Shown here: piece after piece, positions 18,734-28,404 of the stretch
Numbering within the stretch: the first letter of the stretch is position 1
How the letters are laid out: each line of letters starts with the position of its first letter
Assembly: GCA_963575745.1 (NCBI GenBank)
Contig: CAUYUJ010006496.1
Location: forward strand, 1-53,263
DNA length: 53,263 nt
Origin: Prorocentrum cordatum
Lineage: Eukaryota; Sar; Dinophyceae; Prorocentrales; Prorocentraceae
Reading direction: 5' to 3'
The notes under the pieces: generated by a model
Told to the model about the DNA's origin: nothing
Database searches by the model: none
What the model saw: the letters and a program-made list of their open reading frames with translations, nothing else
Made by a program: the position numbers and the translations under genes

Positions 18734-18959
18734 CCCGTTAGTTGTACGTCAGGGGGGCGATGATAATTGCAATTGACCCTTGGAAGCTCATCTCGCCATG
18801 CGATCTGATCTCTGCCCCCAGGCAAGGATTACGCTGATTCGTCGATTCCGATCCGATTCCAGGTGGGAACAACAACACGACGGCCATTGCAGCTTCGCCC
18901 AGTGTCTGGGGGGCGTGCCTCGGAGACCTCTTGGGAGCCTGGGGGCAGACCTGGGGATC

Positions 18960-19340
18960 TTGGATGCGTCGGGAGACTGCTCCGCAGCAGCATCGAAGCG
19001 CCCACTCCAATCGCAGTGGCATCTCTGAGCGGCGCTCAACCGCCTTTGCATCGGAAGACTGCTCGTTACAGCATCGAAGCGTCTAGCACAGTCGTGGTGG
19101 CATTTTTGAGCGGCGTTCCACCGTGCTTGCGTGCCCCCAGGCCGTCATCGGGAGGGCTCGGAGGTTCCCAGGGCTCCCCTAGGTCGAAGCAAGACTGCTC
19201 GCAACAGCATCGAAGCGTCCATTGCAGTCGTGGTGGCATCTTTAAACGGTGCTCCACCGTGCTTGGCTGCCCCCCAGGCCGTCTTCAGGAGGGCTCGGAG
19301 ATGCCCAGGGCTCCCATATGTGAGTCGAGGCACGCCTCCC
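18960..19340 (+). repeat. Three-copy ~130-bp tandem repeat
   Basis: Units start GACTGCTCNNNNCAGCATCGAAGCG at about 18976, 19061 and 19194. They run through CAGTCGTGGTGGCAT, GCTCCACCGTGCTTG, CCCCCAGGCCGTC and GAGGGCTCGGAG...CCCAGGGCTCCC; the first copy is truncated. Frames cross it on both strands without conservation of phase. Confidence 0.75.
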
Positions 19341-20270
19341 AGGTGGTCAAAATTCAGGAGGGATTTTTTCTTAATTCCAGAAACACAGGCACAGGCAATC
19401 TGGCTCCGTAGAAGAGACGGGAAGGTATGGGAAGTGGGCGGGGGAGACGAAAGTAAAATATAAAATGTTGAAAAGGATGGGGAATCCGGGGACTTGTGTG
19501 TGTGTGTTTACTTGTGTGTTCCTGGCCCCCTTCGAAAACGACGGGGTTCGCTTGAATGGGCTGGCCCCAGGGCCGCCCTCTCAGGCGTCCAAAGGTGCCC
19601 CCGCACACCCAGCACTCCACACCGATGGCTGAGCATCCTCAGCAGCAGCAGCGTCCTCATCCTCTCCACTCTCCTCGCTGCAGAGTTCCCCGGCCAGAGT
19701 GACGCATGAAGATCGGTGTGTGTGTGTGTGCGCGCGCACTGCTGCCATCATCGGCATCAAGCTCGGTCCCGGGTCCACTCTATATGATGCCGTGCAAGCG
19801 TTCCAGGTCAGCAAGCCCCCTTGACTCATCGATGGACGTGTGTTCGTGTTTGTGTGTTTGTTGTATGTACTGATGTTGCCAGCCCTTTCTTGCCCTGACG
19901 CTGTATTTCTGTTGGTTCTTACCCGACGTAGTGCACATTCGGAGGACGTGGTGGTGGTGCCCACGAGCCGCTCTTTTTGTGTCGCCACACGACGTGGTGA
20001 TTGGCACGTCGCCAAACGCCGTGAAAGGTGCGCATGCGTATGACAACCATCGGTCGGGGAGCGGTGTTGTCAAATCCAGTGGAACAGGGAAAAGTACAGA
20101 GAGAGGAGGAGAGAGAGAGAGAGAGAAAAAGAGAGAGCGAGAGAAAACTAGAGAGATGAATGAGAGATGGGTACGTTTGGGTTTTGCCGCCCTGCAGAAG
20201 CTCATGTTCGGGGAAAGTGGTGCTGGTGGTCACGAGTCAGCAAAACACGCCCCCATGTGATTATTCATGC
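19341..20270. other. Mixed region with weak coding signals
   Basis: A plus frame at about 19737-19833 reads TAAIIGIKLGPGSTLYDAVQ before a stop; the word GTCAGC after TTCCAG could be a donor. Another plus frame (19931-20260) encodes an Arg/Glu run from a (GA)n tract at 20098-20150. Words shared by 19934-19970 and 20201-20235 (CATTCGG...GTGGTGGTG...CACGAG) show a local duplication. (GT)n lies at 19716-19735. Nothing is firm enough to call a gene. Confidence 0.35.
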
Positions 20271-20279
20271 TCCGGTTGT

Positions 20280-20405
20280 CGAAGATGCTAGCAATAAATA
20301 AAATACAAAAATAAAGTAAAATAAAAAATAAACTTTAAAAAAGAATAAACTAGGAAAAAAAAACAATAACAAATAATAGTTTCTATTTAAATCCATAAAC
20401 AGAAT
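20280..20405. repeat. AT-rich AATAA-type degenerate repeat
   Basis: AATAAATAAAATACAAAAATA and similar words fill about 120 bases, a sharp drop in GC against the surroundings. It may be a decayed poly(A)/AATAA tract of a retroposon, but no flanking duplication was found. Confidence 0.6.
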
Positions 20406-20559
20406 ACTAATTTGGCTGAAATTTCCCAGTTGTATCTAAATTATCACTATTGCATACGGCGACTCTCCGCCGACCCTTGCCTTCTGGAAACGTCTATGTA
20501 TGTGGCCAAACGTTGGGCCAAAGTCTAGCAAGCTGTTGGGCTAATGTGTTGCCCCAGCC

Positions 20560-20745
20560 GTTGTTGGAAACCCTTGGGGGAAAACGTGGGGGAGCGGGGG
20601 GGGGGGGAAAGACCGGAGGAGAAGGAGGACGACGACGAGGAGGAGGCCTTTTGAGGCTCTCCTGGGGGCCTCCAGGGAGCCTCTTGGGGGCCTCTTGGGG
20701 GCCTCTGGGGCTCCTCTTGGGGGCCGTCTCCTCGGCTGTCGGAGC
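20560..20745 (+). repeat. G-rich run and 12-bp periodic repeat, locus 3
   Basis: A run of Gs near 20595-20607 and a short (GGA) run are followed by GGGGGCCTCTTG words at 12-base spacing (20650-20745). This belongs to the periodic family seen at 112-205. Confidence 0.65.
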
Positions 20746-21029
20746 CCCGGAAAGGCGAGAGATCGGAAATCGTGGGAGAACGCATGGGGAACCACTCATA
20801 ACGTCTTCGGGCCTCTCTCCAGGGTCTCCGGGGGTGGACGGCAGGTTCTTCAGGCTTGCGCGTGTGCGCTGGGCGACGGGTCGGCCGAGAGCCCTCGTTG
20901 GCAGGGTGCCGGAGCCTCCGTGCAGGGGAAGCGTGCCGACTCGAGCCAGCTCCGGGGGCTCGGAGGGGCCCCTGCTCCTTGCGAGAGCGCCGTCGGCGGC
21001 GGAGATGGGGCCTCGGAGCCAGCAAAAAC
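20746..21029. other. Spacer, no supported feature
   Basis: GC-rich sequence between the periodic repeat and the (GGA)n tract. Overlapping frames on both strands are open; none has a motif. Confidence 0.35.
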
Positions 21030-21295
21030 CACGAGGAGGGAGGAGGAGGAGGAGGAGGAGGAGAGGAGGAGGAGAGGAGGAGGAGGAGGAGGAGAGGAGG
21101 GGAGGAGGGAGGATGGAGGCAGAGAGGAGGAGGAGGAGGAGGAGAGGAAGGAGGAGGAGGAGGGAGGTGGAGGAGGAGAGGGAGGAGGGAGGAGGAGGAG
21201 GAGGAGGAGGACGGAGGAGGGAGGAGGGTGAGAGGAGGAGGAGGAGGAGGAGGAGGCTCGGGAGGGGAGCAGGGAGGAGGAGGAGGGAGGTGGCT
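21030..21295 (+). repeat. (GGA)n tract
   Basis: GGAGGAGGA with GAGAGG and GGGAGG variants over about 265 bases. Neighbouring GC-rich sequence to 21600 has no supported gene. Confidence 0.95.
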
Positions 21296-21605
21296 TCCCG
21301 CGCGCGGGGTCGGGAGGAGGAGCAAGCAGCCAGCCGGCCGACAGAGAGACAGACAGGCGGAGGCAAGCAGACGGGCAGACTCGGAGGAGGGCCGGTGGAG
21401 ACAGCGGCAGTTGGGCTTCGGGGGGGGGCTCGTCGCCACGACCTGGGGCACAGCTCGGAGAAACGGTGCGTCTGAGCTCCGGGAGGGGGCCCCTCCCCAG
21501 CACCTCGGCACCGCTTGCACCCCGGGCCCTGCCCCCTCCGGCCGCCTGAGGCCCCGCCCGCCTTTGCCCTGTCTGCCTAATTAGAGCTGTGCGTAGCCCG
21601 CCTAG

Positions 21606-21944
21606 CTTTTAGCGGAAGAGGTTCGCTCTCGCCCCGCCGACCAAAAATTCCGGGAGGGGGCCTGCCGTCGTCTCAGCTCGCCATGCTCCCACAGACGGGC
21701 GCAGGCTGGCCTGGAGATCGGCTGCGAGTTTCGCCCAGACGGTCAGCAGAAGCTCGAGAAGTTGTTTCAGGAGATGTTCAGCGCTGTCGTCGTGTGCATG
21801 ATTTACCAGGAGGGGTTTGGCGCAGGGAGGGTCAAGTACACAGGATCTAAATCACATCAGACCCTTCTGTACGCTGATACCCAGGCTCATCAGGCTGCTC
21901 TTTCTCATCCTGTCCCTCATCATTATTATCATCATCATCATCAT

Positions 21945-21976
<32 letters not shown>

Positions 21977-22013
21977 TCATCATCATCCTCGGCGTCAACG
22001 CCGTGACCGTTGA
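21606..22013 (+). CDS. Candidate coding frame or exon, unknown product
   Basis: One plus frame is open for 136 codons after a TAG at 21603. Its middle is convincingly protein-like: LEIGCEFRPDGQQKLEKLFQ, EMFSAVVVCMIYQEGFGAGR, VKYTGSKSHQTLLYADTQAH. It then enters a (CAT)n tract that gives a poly-His tail and stops at 22013. An in-frame ATG is at 21762, but good sequence extends upstream to about 21700, where CCACAGACGGGCGCAG offers 3' splice sites. No domain is recognised. The poly-His end is probably repeat expansion. Confidence 0.4.
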
Positions 22014-22225
22014 GCCCCAATGTTCGGCAAATGCGCGGCCACCAGTCGGAACCAGGTCCCGTCGAATAGTTATGTCGGGTTAAGCGCGACTCCGACAGAG
22101 CGAGGATTGCTTTTATGCGATAGGCTCCTCCTCCTCCTCCTCCGCCGACTCCTCTTACTGCTTTCTCCTGTCTCCTCCACTCAGATCGTGGTGCCGCGTC
22201 CAACGCGCACCCTGAAGACAAACTC

Positions 22226-22354
22226 ATTGCCAGCGCCAAACTTTCGTCACAGTCTGAGCTGTACCACCATCATCATCACCATCGTCATCGTCAGCATCAG
22301 CATAATCATAATCATACGCATAATCGTCATCAGCATCACCATCACCATGATCAC

Positions 22355-22395
<41 letters not shown>

Positions 22396-22408
22396 CCACA
22401 ACCACCAC

Positions 22409-22462
<54 letters not shown>

Positions 22463-22722
22463 CAACGGTATCCTCAGTCTACTTCTCATCATCCTCCTCC
22501 GACTCGTTACCCTCAGCCGCCTCCCCCTTCGCTTGCTTATCTCCATCTGCATCAACCTCATACTCCGCCTCTTCCCCTCCACCTCTTGATTCTCCCCTCT
22601 CCCGTTTCGCCTGTTCCTCCTCATTCTCACGTTCATCATCCTCCCAATATTCTTTCTCACCTTCATCCGCATCCCGATCATGATCTTCAGTAGTAGCATC
22701 ATGGCATACCCCCCATCCGCAT
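22226..22722 (-). pseudogene. Acidic minus-strand frame with an internal stop
   Basis: After a TGA at about 22722 the minus frame reads ATTEDHDRDADEGEKEYWED, ENEEEQAKRE, EEAEYEVDADGDKQAKGEAA and SEEDDEK, then a TAG near 22485. The same frame continues as TEDTVEDDDD through the (GAT)n tract to ADDDYAYDYDYADADDDD and a stop near 22230. The acidic character on both sides of the TAG suggests one Asp/Glu-rich protein interrupted by a stop, or a C-terminal exon ending there. On the plus strand the same bases give His/Pro-rich frames. Confidence 0.35.
22262..22461 (+). repeat. (CAT)n tract
   Basis: CATCATCAC-type triplets, purest at 22345-22461. A shorter copy lies at 21918-21995. In the acidic minus frame it codes for Asp. 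Confidence 0.9.
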
Positions 22723-23399
22723 CATAGGTTTATTATTGCTCCTTATGGTACTCATATTCATGTTCCTGCTTCTGATTCTCCCCCTCCTTCAATTCAACAG
22801 CTTTCAAAATGCTGCTCCTCCACCTCCTCCTCGTACGCACGCACTCCTAATCGAAGACGCCACCAGTGCATCACCAACCGCTACCTGGCAGTGTGGCGCC
22901 GAAGTAGGACGAAGCGTTGCGAGTATGATAAATGTTGTGTTGTCTTTTGCGGTGGGTTCGGGGCCCTGTGGAGGCGTGTATTCACAACCATCTTGGTTGG
23001 TATTTTGGTGAATCCCCAAAAGCCCATCCAGAATCGATTATTTGGGAAGTTGCGCGATAAGGAGGAGGGGGAGCATCAGTCGCAGAAAGAGGGGAAGCAC
23101 CAGTCAAGCAGAAGCTGTGACCAGCCCGAACAGCTGTCCAAAATGGCCAACTCGAGAGCGCATTGCAGACCCACTTGAGCCATCCTCGGGAGTTTCTTGA
23201 AGGCTTCTTGAGAGATGTATGGGTCACCCTTGTTGGCACCTGCTCCCGTGCTACGGTGGCCATGCGCGACACCCACCTCCAATGAGCGGCCAGTCTTGCT
23301 ATGATATTTCCCCGTTCTCCTTTCATGCTGGCGCCCTGGCGCCCACCCGTTTCACTCGCGTTGGTGCCGCCATGAGGGACTGCGTTGTGCACTGTATTG
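22723..23399. other. Low-repeat region with competing frames
   Basis: Plus frames at 22736-23011 (hydrophobic start LLMVLIFMFLLLILPLLQF, then HALLIEDATSASPTATWQC) and 22891-23178 (LVGILVNPQKPIQNRLFGKL, then a charged KEGKHQSS tail) are both protein-like. On the minus strand 23076-23282 reads ISQEAFKKLPRMAQVGLQCA then LELAILDSCSGWSQLLLDW, which resembles the segment before the RT core in non-LTR elements. I cannot choose between them. The region is one of the least repetitive in the window. Confidence 0.3.
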
Positions 23400-23640
23400 T
23401 GCCTCTTGTAGTCCTCTTGGGGCCCTCGCGGGGAGCTTTGGAGCCCTCTTTGGGGCCATCCAGCGGAGGGCACTCAGCTACCGTCCCTCCCTATAGGGCT
23501 TGAAAGTGAACTCTTGGGCGCTCTCGGGGCTCATTCGGAGTTCTCTTCGAAAGCCGTCTGGGCTCCTCTGGGGGCCCTTCCGGGTCACTCTTTGGGTCTT
23601 CTTGGCCACCATGGAGCCATTTAGAAGCCAGGCCCATCAA
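23400..23640 (+). repeat. 12-bp periodic degenerate repeat, locus 4
   Basis: GCCTCTTGTAGT, CCTCTTGGGGCC, CTCGCGGGGAGC and similar 12-base words follow one another, with a second patch at 23515-23625. Confidence 0.65.
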
Positions 23641-23779
23641 AAGCGAAAAAGGTATAAGGCGAAACGCACAGAAAAACAAAACGTTGGTGATAGGCTTTTG
23701 CCTCTTGAGGGCTTCCTTGTGTGGATGTGGGGTCATCTTAGAGCCACTCGGGCCGAGTCAGACTGGCTGAGGCATTCTT

Positions 23780-23830
<51 letters not shown>

Positions 23831-23848
23831 CACACACACACACACACC
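23780..23848 (+). repeat. (CA)n microsatellite
   Basis: (CA)n with a single GC interruption at about 23822-23825. Confidence 0.95.
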
Positions 23849-24159
23849 ACAGGCGCATTCCGATATCACTGATCAAGTTTGTGCCACCATGTTTCTACGC
23901 CTGTCACGGACGCGCCGTGGGCCAGATAAAGAGTGTACCTTCCCTGCGCGCGACGCGATGCGCGCGCGAACCTCGGGTGTCCCCGACCCCGCCCGCCCTG
24001 CGCTCGCCCCCGCCGAGTGCGCGACGCCCCGTGGAAGGAACAAAAAAACGATGGGACAATGGTGCTGACACGATGCTGAGATTCGCGCGCGCTTCCCCGC
24101 CCCCCTCCCCGCTTTCCCCTCTCCCCTTGAGCTCGTCTCCAAATCCCTTATTAATCGAC
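23849..24159. other. GC-rich spacer, no supported gene
   Basis: Contains CGCGCGCGAA-type words and a CCCC-rich end. One plus frame continues from the (CA)n tract but is Pro/Arg/Ala-rich. No motif. Confidence 0.35.
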
Positions 24160-24325
24160 CCCCCCTAAAAAACCGGACCCCCCTCCAAGTGCGACCTAAT
24201 ATTCCGGACCCGATGGGGCGCCTTAATAGACCAGACCCCCTCAGCTCCAATCCAAAGAAAGCGACCTAATAAACCGGACCCCCTTAATGACCAAAAAGGC
24301 GCCTTAAAAAACCGGACCCGGGGGA
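24160..24325 (+). repeat. CCTTAATAAACCGGACCC repeats
   Basis: The word TAA(N)CCGGACCC recurs at about 24168, 24204, 24233, 24276 and 24311, alternately preceded by GCGACCTAA and GCGCCTTAA, giving an alternating two-unit array with 30-40-base spacing. Confidence 0.7.
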
Positions 24326-24369
24326 CGATTGATAAGGGATTTGGAATATTGCGCGCTTGCGCCAATAGC

Positions 24370-24850
24370 AAGCACTGCCCGGCATACCTGCGCGCTGGCG
24401 CCTGCCGTGGCAGGGCGACGCCCGTGCCGCAGTGTCTGACGCGCCGGAGGCGCCTGCGCTTCGCCATGGGCGGTGCCTGGGCGCACACGAGCCGGTGCCC
24501 GCGGCGCCTGCGCGAGCATCGCGATCGCCAGGAGGTGCCTGCGCCCCACCGCTTCGCGTGGTCGCGGTGCCCGTGCCTGGCCCCGAGCAGCGCCCGCGCG
24601 GGTGCATCTGCGGCCCCCGCGGCGCCGGCGTTGACAGTTCGGATGGCGAGGCGACGCCTGCACCCTGTGGCTTGACTCGCTTGCGGTGTCTGCATCGAGC
24701 CATGCGCGGCGCCCGCGCTGATGGAGCGACGGTGCCCGCGGTGCTGGCGAGAACGTCGCCACGGCGTGGTGGCGCCTGCACCTTCTTATTCGACGCGCTT
24801 GCAGTGCAGGCGCCGAGTCGCAAGCGCTGCCTGCGCTGATGCAGCGACGT
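24370..24850 (+). repeat. Degenerate GGCGCCTGCGC minisatellite
   Basis: GG(C/T)GCC(T/C)G(C/T)GC recurs about every 30-40 bases, separated by GCGATCGC/GCTTCGCCATGG-like spacers. Overlapping Arg/Ala-rich frames on both strands are by-products. Confidence 0.6.
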
Positions 24851-24879
24851 CGCTGGTCTTGCGTGGAGCTGGCAGCAGC

Positions 24880-25083
24880 CACCTAGGCGCGGAAATCATC
24901 GAAGCCTGTGCTCGAGGGGTCGACTTTGCGACGGCTCACGGTGCGCCCACCTCGCCTGCCAACTCGCGGAGCCCGGATAAGGCGTTCCGATTCTTGTCGT
25001 TGGCTGACATTCAGTATCGGAAGATGGAAATCAAAATGAAGCCAAAGTGGCCACGGATGGCATCGGCGTGCATGCGCAGATGA
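24880..25083 (+). CDS. Candidate exon, unknown
   Basis: The plus frame reads EIIEACARGVDFATAHGAPT, then KAFRFLSLADIQYRKMEIKM and ends at a TGA at 25081. Composition is balanced and unlike the minisatellite just upstream. No ATG in the good part, so it would be an internal or terminal exon. No family recognised. Confidence 0.3.
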   Translation, partial: HLGAEIIEACARGVDFATAHGAPTSPANSRSPDKAFRFLSLADIQYRKMEIKMKPKWPRMASACMRR

Positions 25084-25257
25084 TGGCGACGGCGGCGACG
25101 GCGATTGAGACGAGGCAACCCCCGCGGCCGCGATCGCGATGATCTACATTGCAAGCCGCCACGCGGATCGGCACCCAGTAAATACTCCTGGTCTGTAGGG
25201 ATAATGAGCTGAAGTAGGGAAACACTGTTATGGCGCTGGAAGTGTCATGGCGCTGTC

Positions 25258-25560
25258 TTACAGCTTTCCGGGGGGGCCAGAGACGCCGGACACGTCCGAA
25301 GTGCCCAGGGGCCGCCGGCTGAGATGGGTCTCATAGGAAGCATTGGCAGTGGCAAGGCATTGGCCGATTGCGCCAAAAACTTGGACAAAGTGATCTCGCA
25401 TAGCCCAAACCGCAGGTGGGAATTGCCGAAAATGACGACGCTTACGGCCAGTCACCGCCGCCCCTTGCCTTATGTAGGCATTTGCGTGGCCGGGTGTCAT
25501 GCGAAAGTTCGGCCACGCTACACACTGTACGGGCAGATTTCCAAAATAGCTTTCGGTCTC
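25258..25560 (+). CDS. Candidate frame with a Walker-A-like start; antisense frame competes
   Basis: An ATG at 25324 opens MGLIGSIGSGKALADCAKNL, continuing with ELPKMTTLTASHRRPLPYVG to at least 25560 before it runs into 12-bp periodic repeat. GLIGSIGSGKA resembles a P-loop, but the usual Ser/Thr after GK is Ala. On the minus strand 25500-25258 another ATG-started frame (MRDHFVQVFGAIGQCLATAN) is equally protein-like. One of the two may be an exon. Function not assigned. Confidence 0.3.
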
Positions 25561-25999
25561 AGGGCGCTCTCGGGCTCCCTGGGGCCCCTTGAGGCCGTCT
25601 TGTGGGTGCCTGGGGGGTCCTCTTTGGGCCTATCTGTGGCCCTCTTCGGCCGTCTTGGGGCTCGCCTCAACCGTCGCCAGCCTCTCAGGAGTCCTTTTTG
25701 GAGCGCTTTGTGGCCACATCAAACTGTCGTGGGACTCCCTTTTCGGCCATTCTGGGGCCCTCTTGGGGCTGCCTTTGGGTCCTTATGTACAACATCGGGA
25801 CTGTATTCAACAGCTCCTGGGCATCTCTTGGGGCGCGAAGTCCGAAAAGGCAATCAGGAAGAACACATGTAACAAACATGGCATGTTTCTCGACTGTGTT
25901 TGCATGTCGGGTGCCATTACTGGGGCTCTCTTGGGCCGCATTGGAAGCCTCATGGGTCGTTTTGCAGTCCTCGTCGGCCGTCTTAGAGGCTACATTGAC
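25561..25999 (+). repeat. 12-bp periodic degenerate repeat, locus 5
   Basis: GGCCCTCTTCGGC, CGTCTTGGGGCT, CGCCTCAACCGT and further 12-base words, interrupted at 25780-25910 by less regular sequence. It is the immediate host of the poly(A)-tailed insertion at 26000. Confidence 0.65.
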
Positions 26000-26187
26000 C
26001 GTCCTGGAGGCCTGTCCGAGGCTGGTCTGCCCGGGGGCGCACGCGCTCGCCGGCCGTTGCTTGAGCTCTTCTGCGCCGCCCCCCTTAGCAGCCAGTTGCC
26101 GGTTCGTCCGAGGCTGGTCTGCGTGGGGAAAGCGCGCGCGCGCCGGCACCGTTTTCTGATTTCTTCTGCGCATTGCCGTGGCGCAGG

Positions 26188-26257
<70 letters not shown>

Positions 26258-26269
26258 GTCCTGGAGGCC
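26000..26269 (+). mobile_element. Dimeric retroposon with 69-nt poly(A) and 13-bp target duplication
   Basis: CGTCCTGGAGGCC occurs at 26000-26012 and again at 26257-26269, exactly bracketing a 244-bp insert that ends in 69 consecutive As (26188-26256). The insert body is two related monomers about 92 bases apart, each with GTCCGAGGCTGGTCTGC (26014 and 26106), a GC-rich part and CTTCTGCGC. Poly(A) plus a target duplication of this length is the hallmark of target-primed reverse transcription (SINE-like or processed RNA). A weak GGTTCGTCC word resembles a tRNA B box, not enough to name the source. Confidence 0.8.
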
Positions 26270-26467
26270 ACCAGGGCCGGACATGGAGGCGTCTTCAGGG
26301 CCAACGAGGCCCCAAGAGCACCCGAGGTACGCAGTCTGGCGAGGTCCGGCGGCAGACGGCGAAGGCCTCGTTGGGAGGGTTTGGGGAGGCCCAGAAGCAG
26401 TTGTTAAATTCGGCATGCCCAGCATCCTTGTGATGCATCAGCAAGGGGCGGCGAGGTTTTCGTTCTC
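26270..26467. other. Spacer, no supported feature
   Basis: GC-rich sequence after the retroposon with GGCCCAAGAGCACC-type words that may continue the 12-bp periodic repeat on the other strand. Confidence 0.3.
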
Positions 26468-26640
26468 TGCCGCGGGCTCTTCCTGACTGGCTGGCCTGCG
26501 GGCTGGCGTAATGGTTGCCAGATGGGTGGCCTGGTTGGCCGGCTGGCTGGTTGGCTAGCCGGCTGGTTTGCTGGTTGTCTGTCTGGTCTGTTGGCGGTCT
26601 GGCCGACTGGCTGGCCAGCTGGCTTGTCGATTGGTCGGTT
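26468..26640 (+). repeat. Degenerate (CTGG)n repeat
   Basis: CTGGCTGGCCTGCGGGCTGG and TTGGCCGGCTGGCTGG-type tetranucleotide sequence over about 170 bases, followed by GGGGACCAGGGGGAAGGGGAC purine-rich units to 26715. Confidence 0.8.
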
Positions 26641-26881
26641 TACCATACCAAGGTGGCGAAGGGGGTCAGGGGAAAAGAGGGGACCAGGGGGAAGGGGACC
26701 GGGGGGAAGATGACCTGAGAGGGAGCCTGCGGTTCCACGCGTACGTGCACACAGATGGGGTTCCACACGCACGAGGCCGGTTCCTCACGCACGCGGCTCC
26801 ATCCAAGATCGACGCGACGACGATCCTCGAGCTGCGTTTTCACAGCGAACTTCGGTGGTGCTTTCGTGGGGCATCCCCTGT
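26641..26881. other. Purine-rich units and spacer
   Basis: GGGGACCAGGGGG words to 26715, then CACACAGATGGGGTTCCACACGC-like units related to 27420-27500. No gene supported. Confidence 0.35.
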
Positions 26882-27089
26882 GTCGGGGGAGCGTAAGACC
26901 CGGGTTTGCCAGGACTCGGGTTCGCCATCGTTTTTTGACGACCGCGACTCGGATTTTGACGAGGAGGACTTTTGTGGGATGTCTGCAGCGGGAGGCCTCG
27001 TCAAAATGCAGGCTCGGCCTCGTCGTTTTTTTGACGACCTCGTCGGGGATTTCCGAGTCCCCCGTACCCGGGTCTTACGTCTCCCCGAC
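26882..27089. mobile_element. TIR element family I, copy 1 (introner-like)
   Basis: Left end GTCGGGGGAGCGTAAGACCC, right end reading back GTCGGGGAGACGTAAGACCC; both continue CGGGTTTGCC/CGGGTACGGG and GGACTCGG. The centre has palindromic GACGAGGAGG/CCTCGTC words. Flanks are TGT on both sides, a possible 3-bp target duplication. The TIR carries GTAAGA in either orientation, a splice-donor-like sequence. 208 bp; the other copy is 47630-47836. Confidence 0.75.
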
Positions 27090-27559
27090 TGTGGAAATCC
27101 ATGCGGTTCGGCATGCCGTGGAGGCACGGAAGGCGAAGGGCGGGGGCCTCAGGGCGTGCCCGCCGGAAGGCTGGGAACCTTTGGGGCCACACAGGGGTCG
27201 GCGGCGCGCACAAAAGGGTGGCGCCTCCGCGCCACGGGGATCCGAGCATTCACTCAAGAGGGGAGAGAAATCGCACAGACACAATTCATCATCTATTCCC
27301 CCGAATGTATGTGGGAAAATATTGGATGTGGGGGGGGCAAGACAAAGACCCCGAAGATGTAGGGAAATATAGGGGAAGCCTGTTGTTTGTGTGTATTTCT
27401 TTGTGTCTGTCCCAGGGCCCCTTTATTCACACACGGGGGCCCAGACATTCACGCACGGGGATCCGAACACACCGCTCTCTACACAGATGGGGCGATCCGT
27501 TGGTGCACGGCTATGATCAAATGGGGGGGCCGCGCGCTGGCACCACGTGAAGCCAGACA
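27090..27559. other. Spacer with dispersed short repeats
   Basis: 27268-27345 (CAGACACAATTCATCATC through GGGAAAATATTGGATGTGG) matches 30194-30270 at roughly 75 percent. GGGGATCCGA...CATTCAC words at 27238 and 27430-27470 are repeated. Open frames have no motif. Confidence 0.4.
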
Positions 27560-27634
27560 GCACAAGTCCACACACACACATATATATATATAGGTCTGTG
27601 TATGTATATATATATATACACACACATCCAAAAC
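27560..27634 (+). repeat. (CA)/(TA)n palindromic microsatellite
   Basis: CACACACATATATATATATA and its near mirror TATATATATATATACACACA flank AGGTCTGTG, forming an imperfect AT-rich palindrome immediately left of element B copy 3. Confidence 0.85.
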
Positions 27635-27636
27635 CT

Positions 27637-27807
27637 TCGGAGATCGATAGACCTTCTACCCTGACACGTCGATTAAGGAAGTGGCTGTTTTCGGTTCGCG
27701 AGGGGGCGTCGCGGCCGTCACTTTTGCGGGTCCAGGTCCGTCGGTTTCGGTCCCAGGCCGTTTTCACTAAGGGGAGATTTGCTAAAGGGAGGTTTGTCCA
27801 CCGCCGA
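27637..27807. mobile_element. TIR element family B, copy 3, with 5-bp target duplication
   Basis: Left end TCGGAGATCGATAGACCTTC, right end reading back TCGGCGGTGGACAAACCTCC. The internal sequence is about 90 percent identical to copy 2 (18370). AACCT at 27632-27636 is repeated exactly at 27808-27812. 171 bp, no coding. Confidence 0.9.
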
Positions 27808-27839
27808 AACCTATAAGTTGTGCCTGCTTGGGTTTCTGT

Positions 27840-28030
27840 TACGAGCTCCTTGGCGCCTTTCCGAGCTTCGCTGGGAGCTTCTGACCGGCCTCTTGGGGCC
27901 TTTGTGGCTGCCTTGGAGTCGCTTGGACGCACCACGGGCCGTCCTGAGGCCCTTCTCGAACCATGTTGGGCAAAGATCTCGCGGCCTCTTTGTGCCCTCT
28001 TGGACGGTTCTGGCCTGGGGTGCCGGAAGA
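27840..28030 (+). repeat. 12-bp periodic degenerate repeat, locus 6
   Basis: GGCCTCTTGGGGCC, TTTGTGGCTGCC and TTGGAGTCGCTT style words at 12-base spacing. It is followed (28030-28235) by a plus frame with ARRELPDLPKQCLHCRDLCP that ends inside element C copy 3; that frame is unsupported otherwise. Confidence 0.6.
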
Positions 28031-28235
28031 GCCGTACACACGTGATCAGCCTGGCGCGACGCGAATTGCCAGACCTTCCCAAACAGTGCCTCCATTGTAG
28101 GGACTTGTGCCCCGGGGGGCCTGGCCCGCCGCAGCCGGCCGTTCGCGCAGTCGGTGCCCGGGGACTTCTCGCGCTCAGTACCCTGCGGCCGGTGCTGGGT
28201 GGTGGGTGCTCTGCGGATGGCGGCTACGCGGAACA

Positions 28236-28404
28236 AACAATTGTGTAAACATACACTTTCGGGGCTCCGCGTGGATTTCTTGGGTCGGCGCCTAGACCTC
28301 CCTGGCGGAGCCTCCGGCGCAGCCGCCCCTGGCGCGCTCCTCGCGCCAAGGAAGGGGGTCCAGGGCGGATCCAACTTCCGAAAAGCTATGTTTATACAGT
28401 TGTT
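28236..28404. mobile_element. TIR element family C, copy 3
   Basis: AACAATTGTGTAAACATAC at the left pairs with GTATAAACATAGC-type sequence at the right when reversed. The interior is ATTTCTTGGGTCGGCGCC ... GGTCCAGGGCGGATCC around a CCCCTGGCGCG core. 169 bp. No clean target duplication. Confidence 0.75.

Noticed and set aside
20280-20405. Poly(A) tail of a retroposon
   Set aside because: The sequence is AATAA/AAATA mixed with other bases rather than a tail, and no flanking direct repeat was found.
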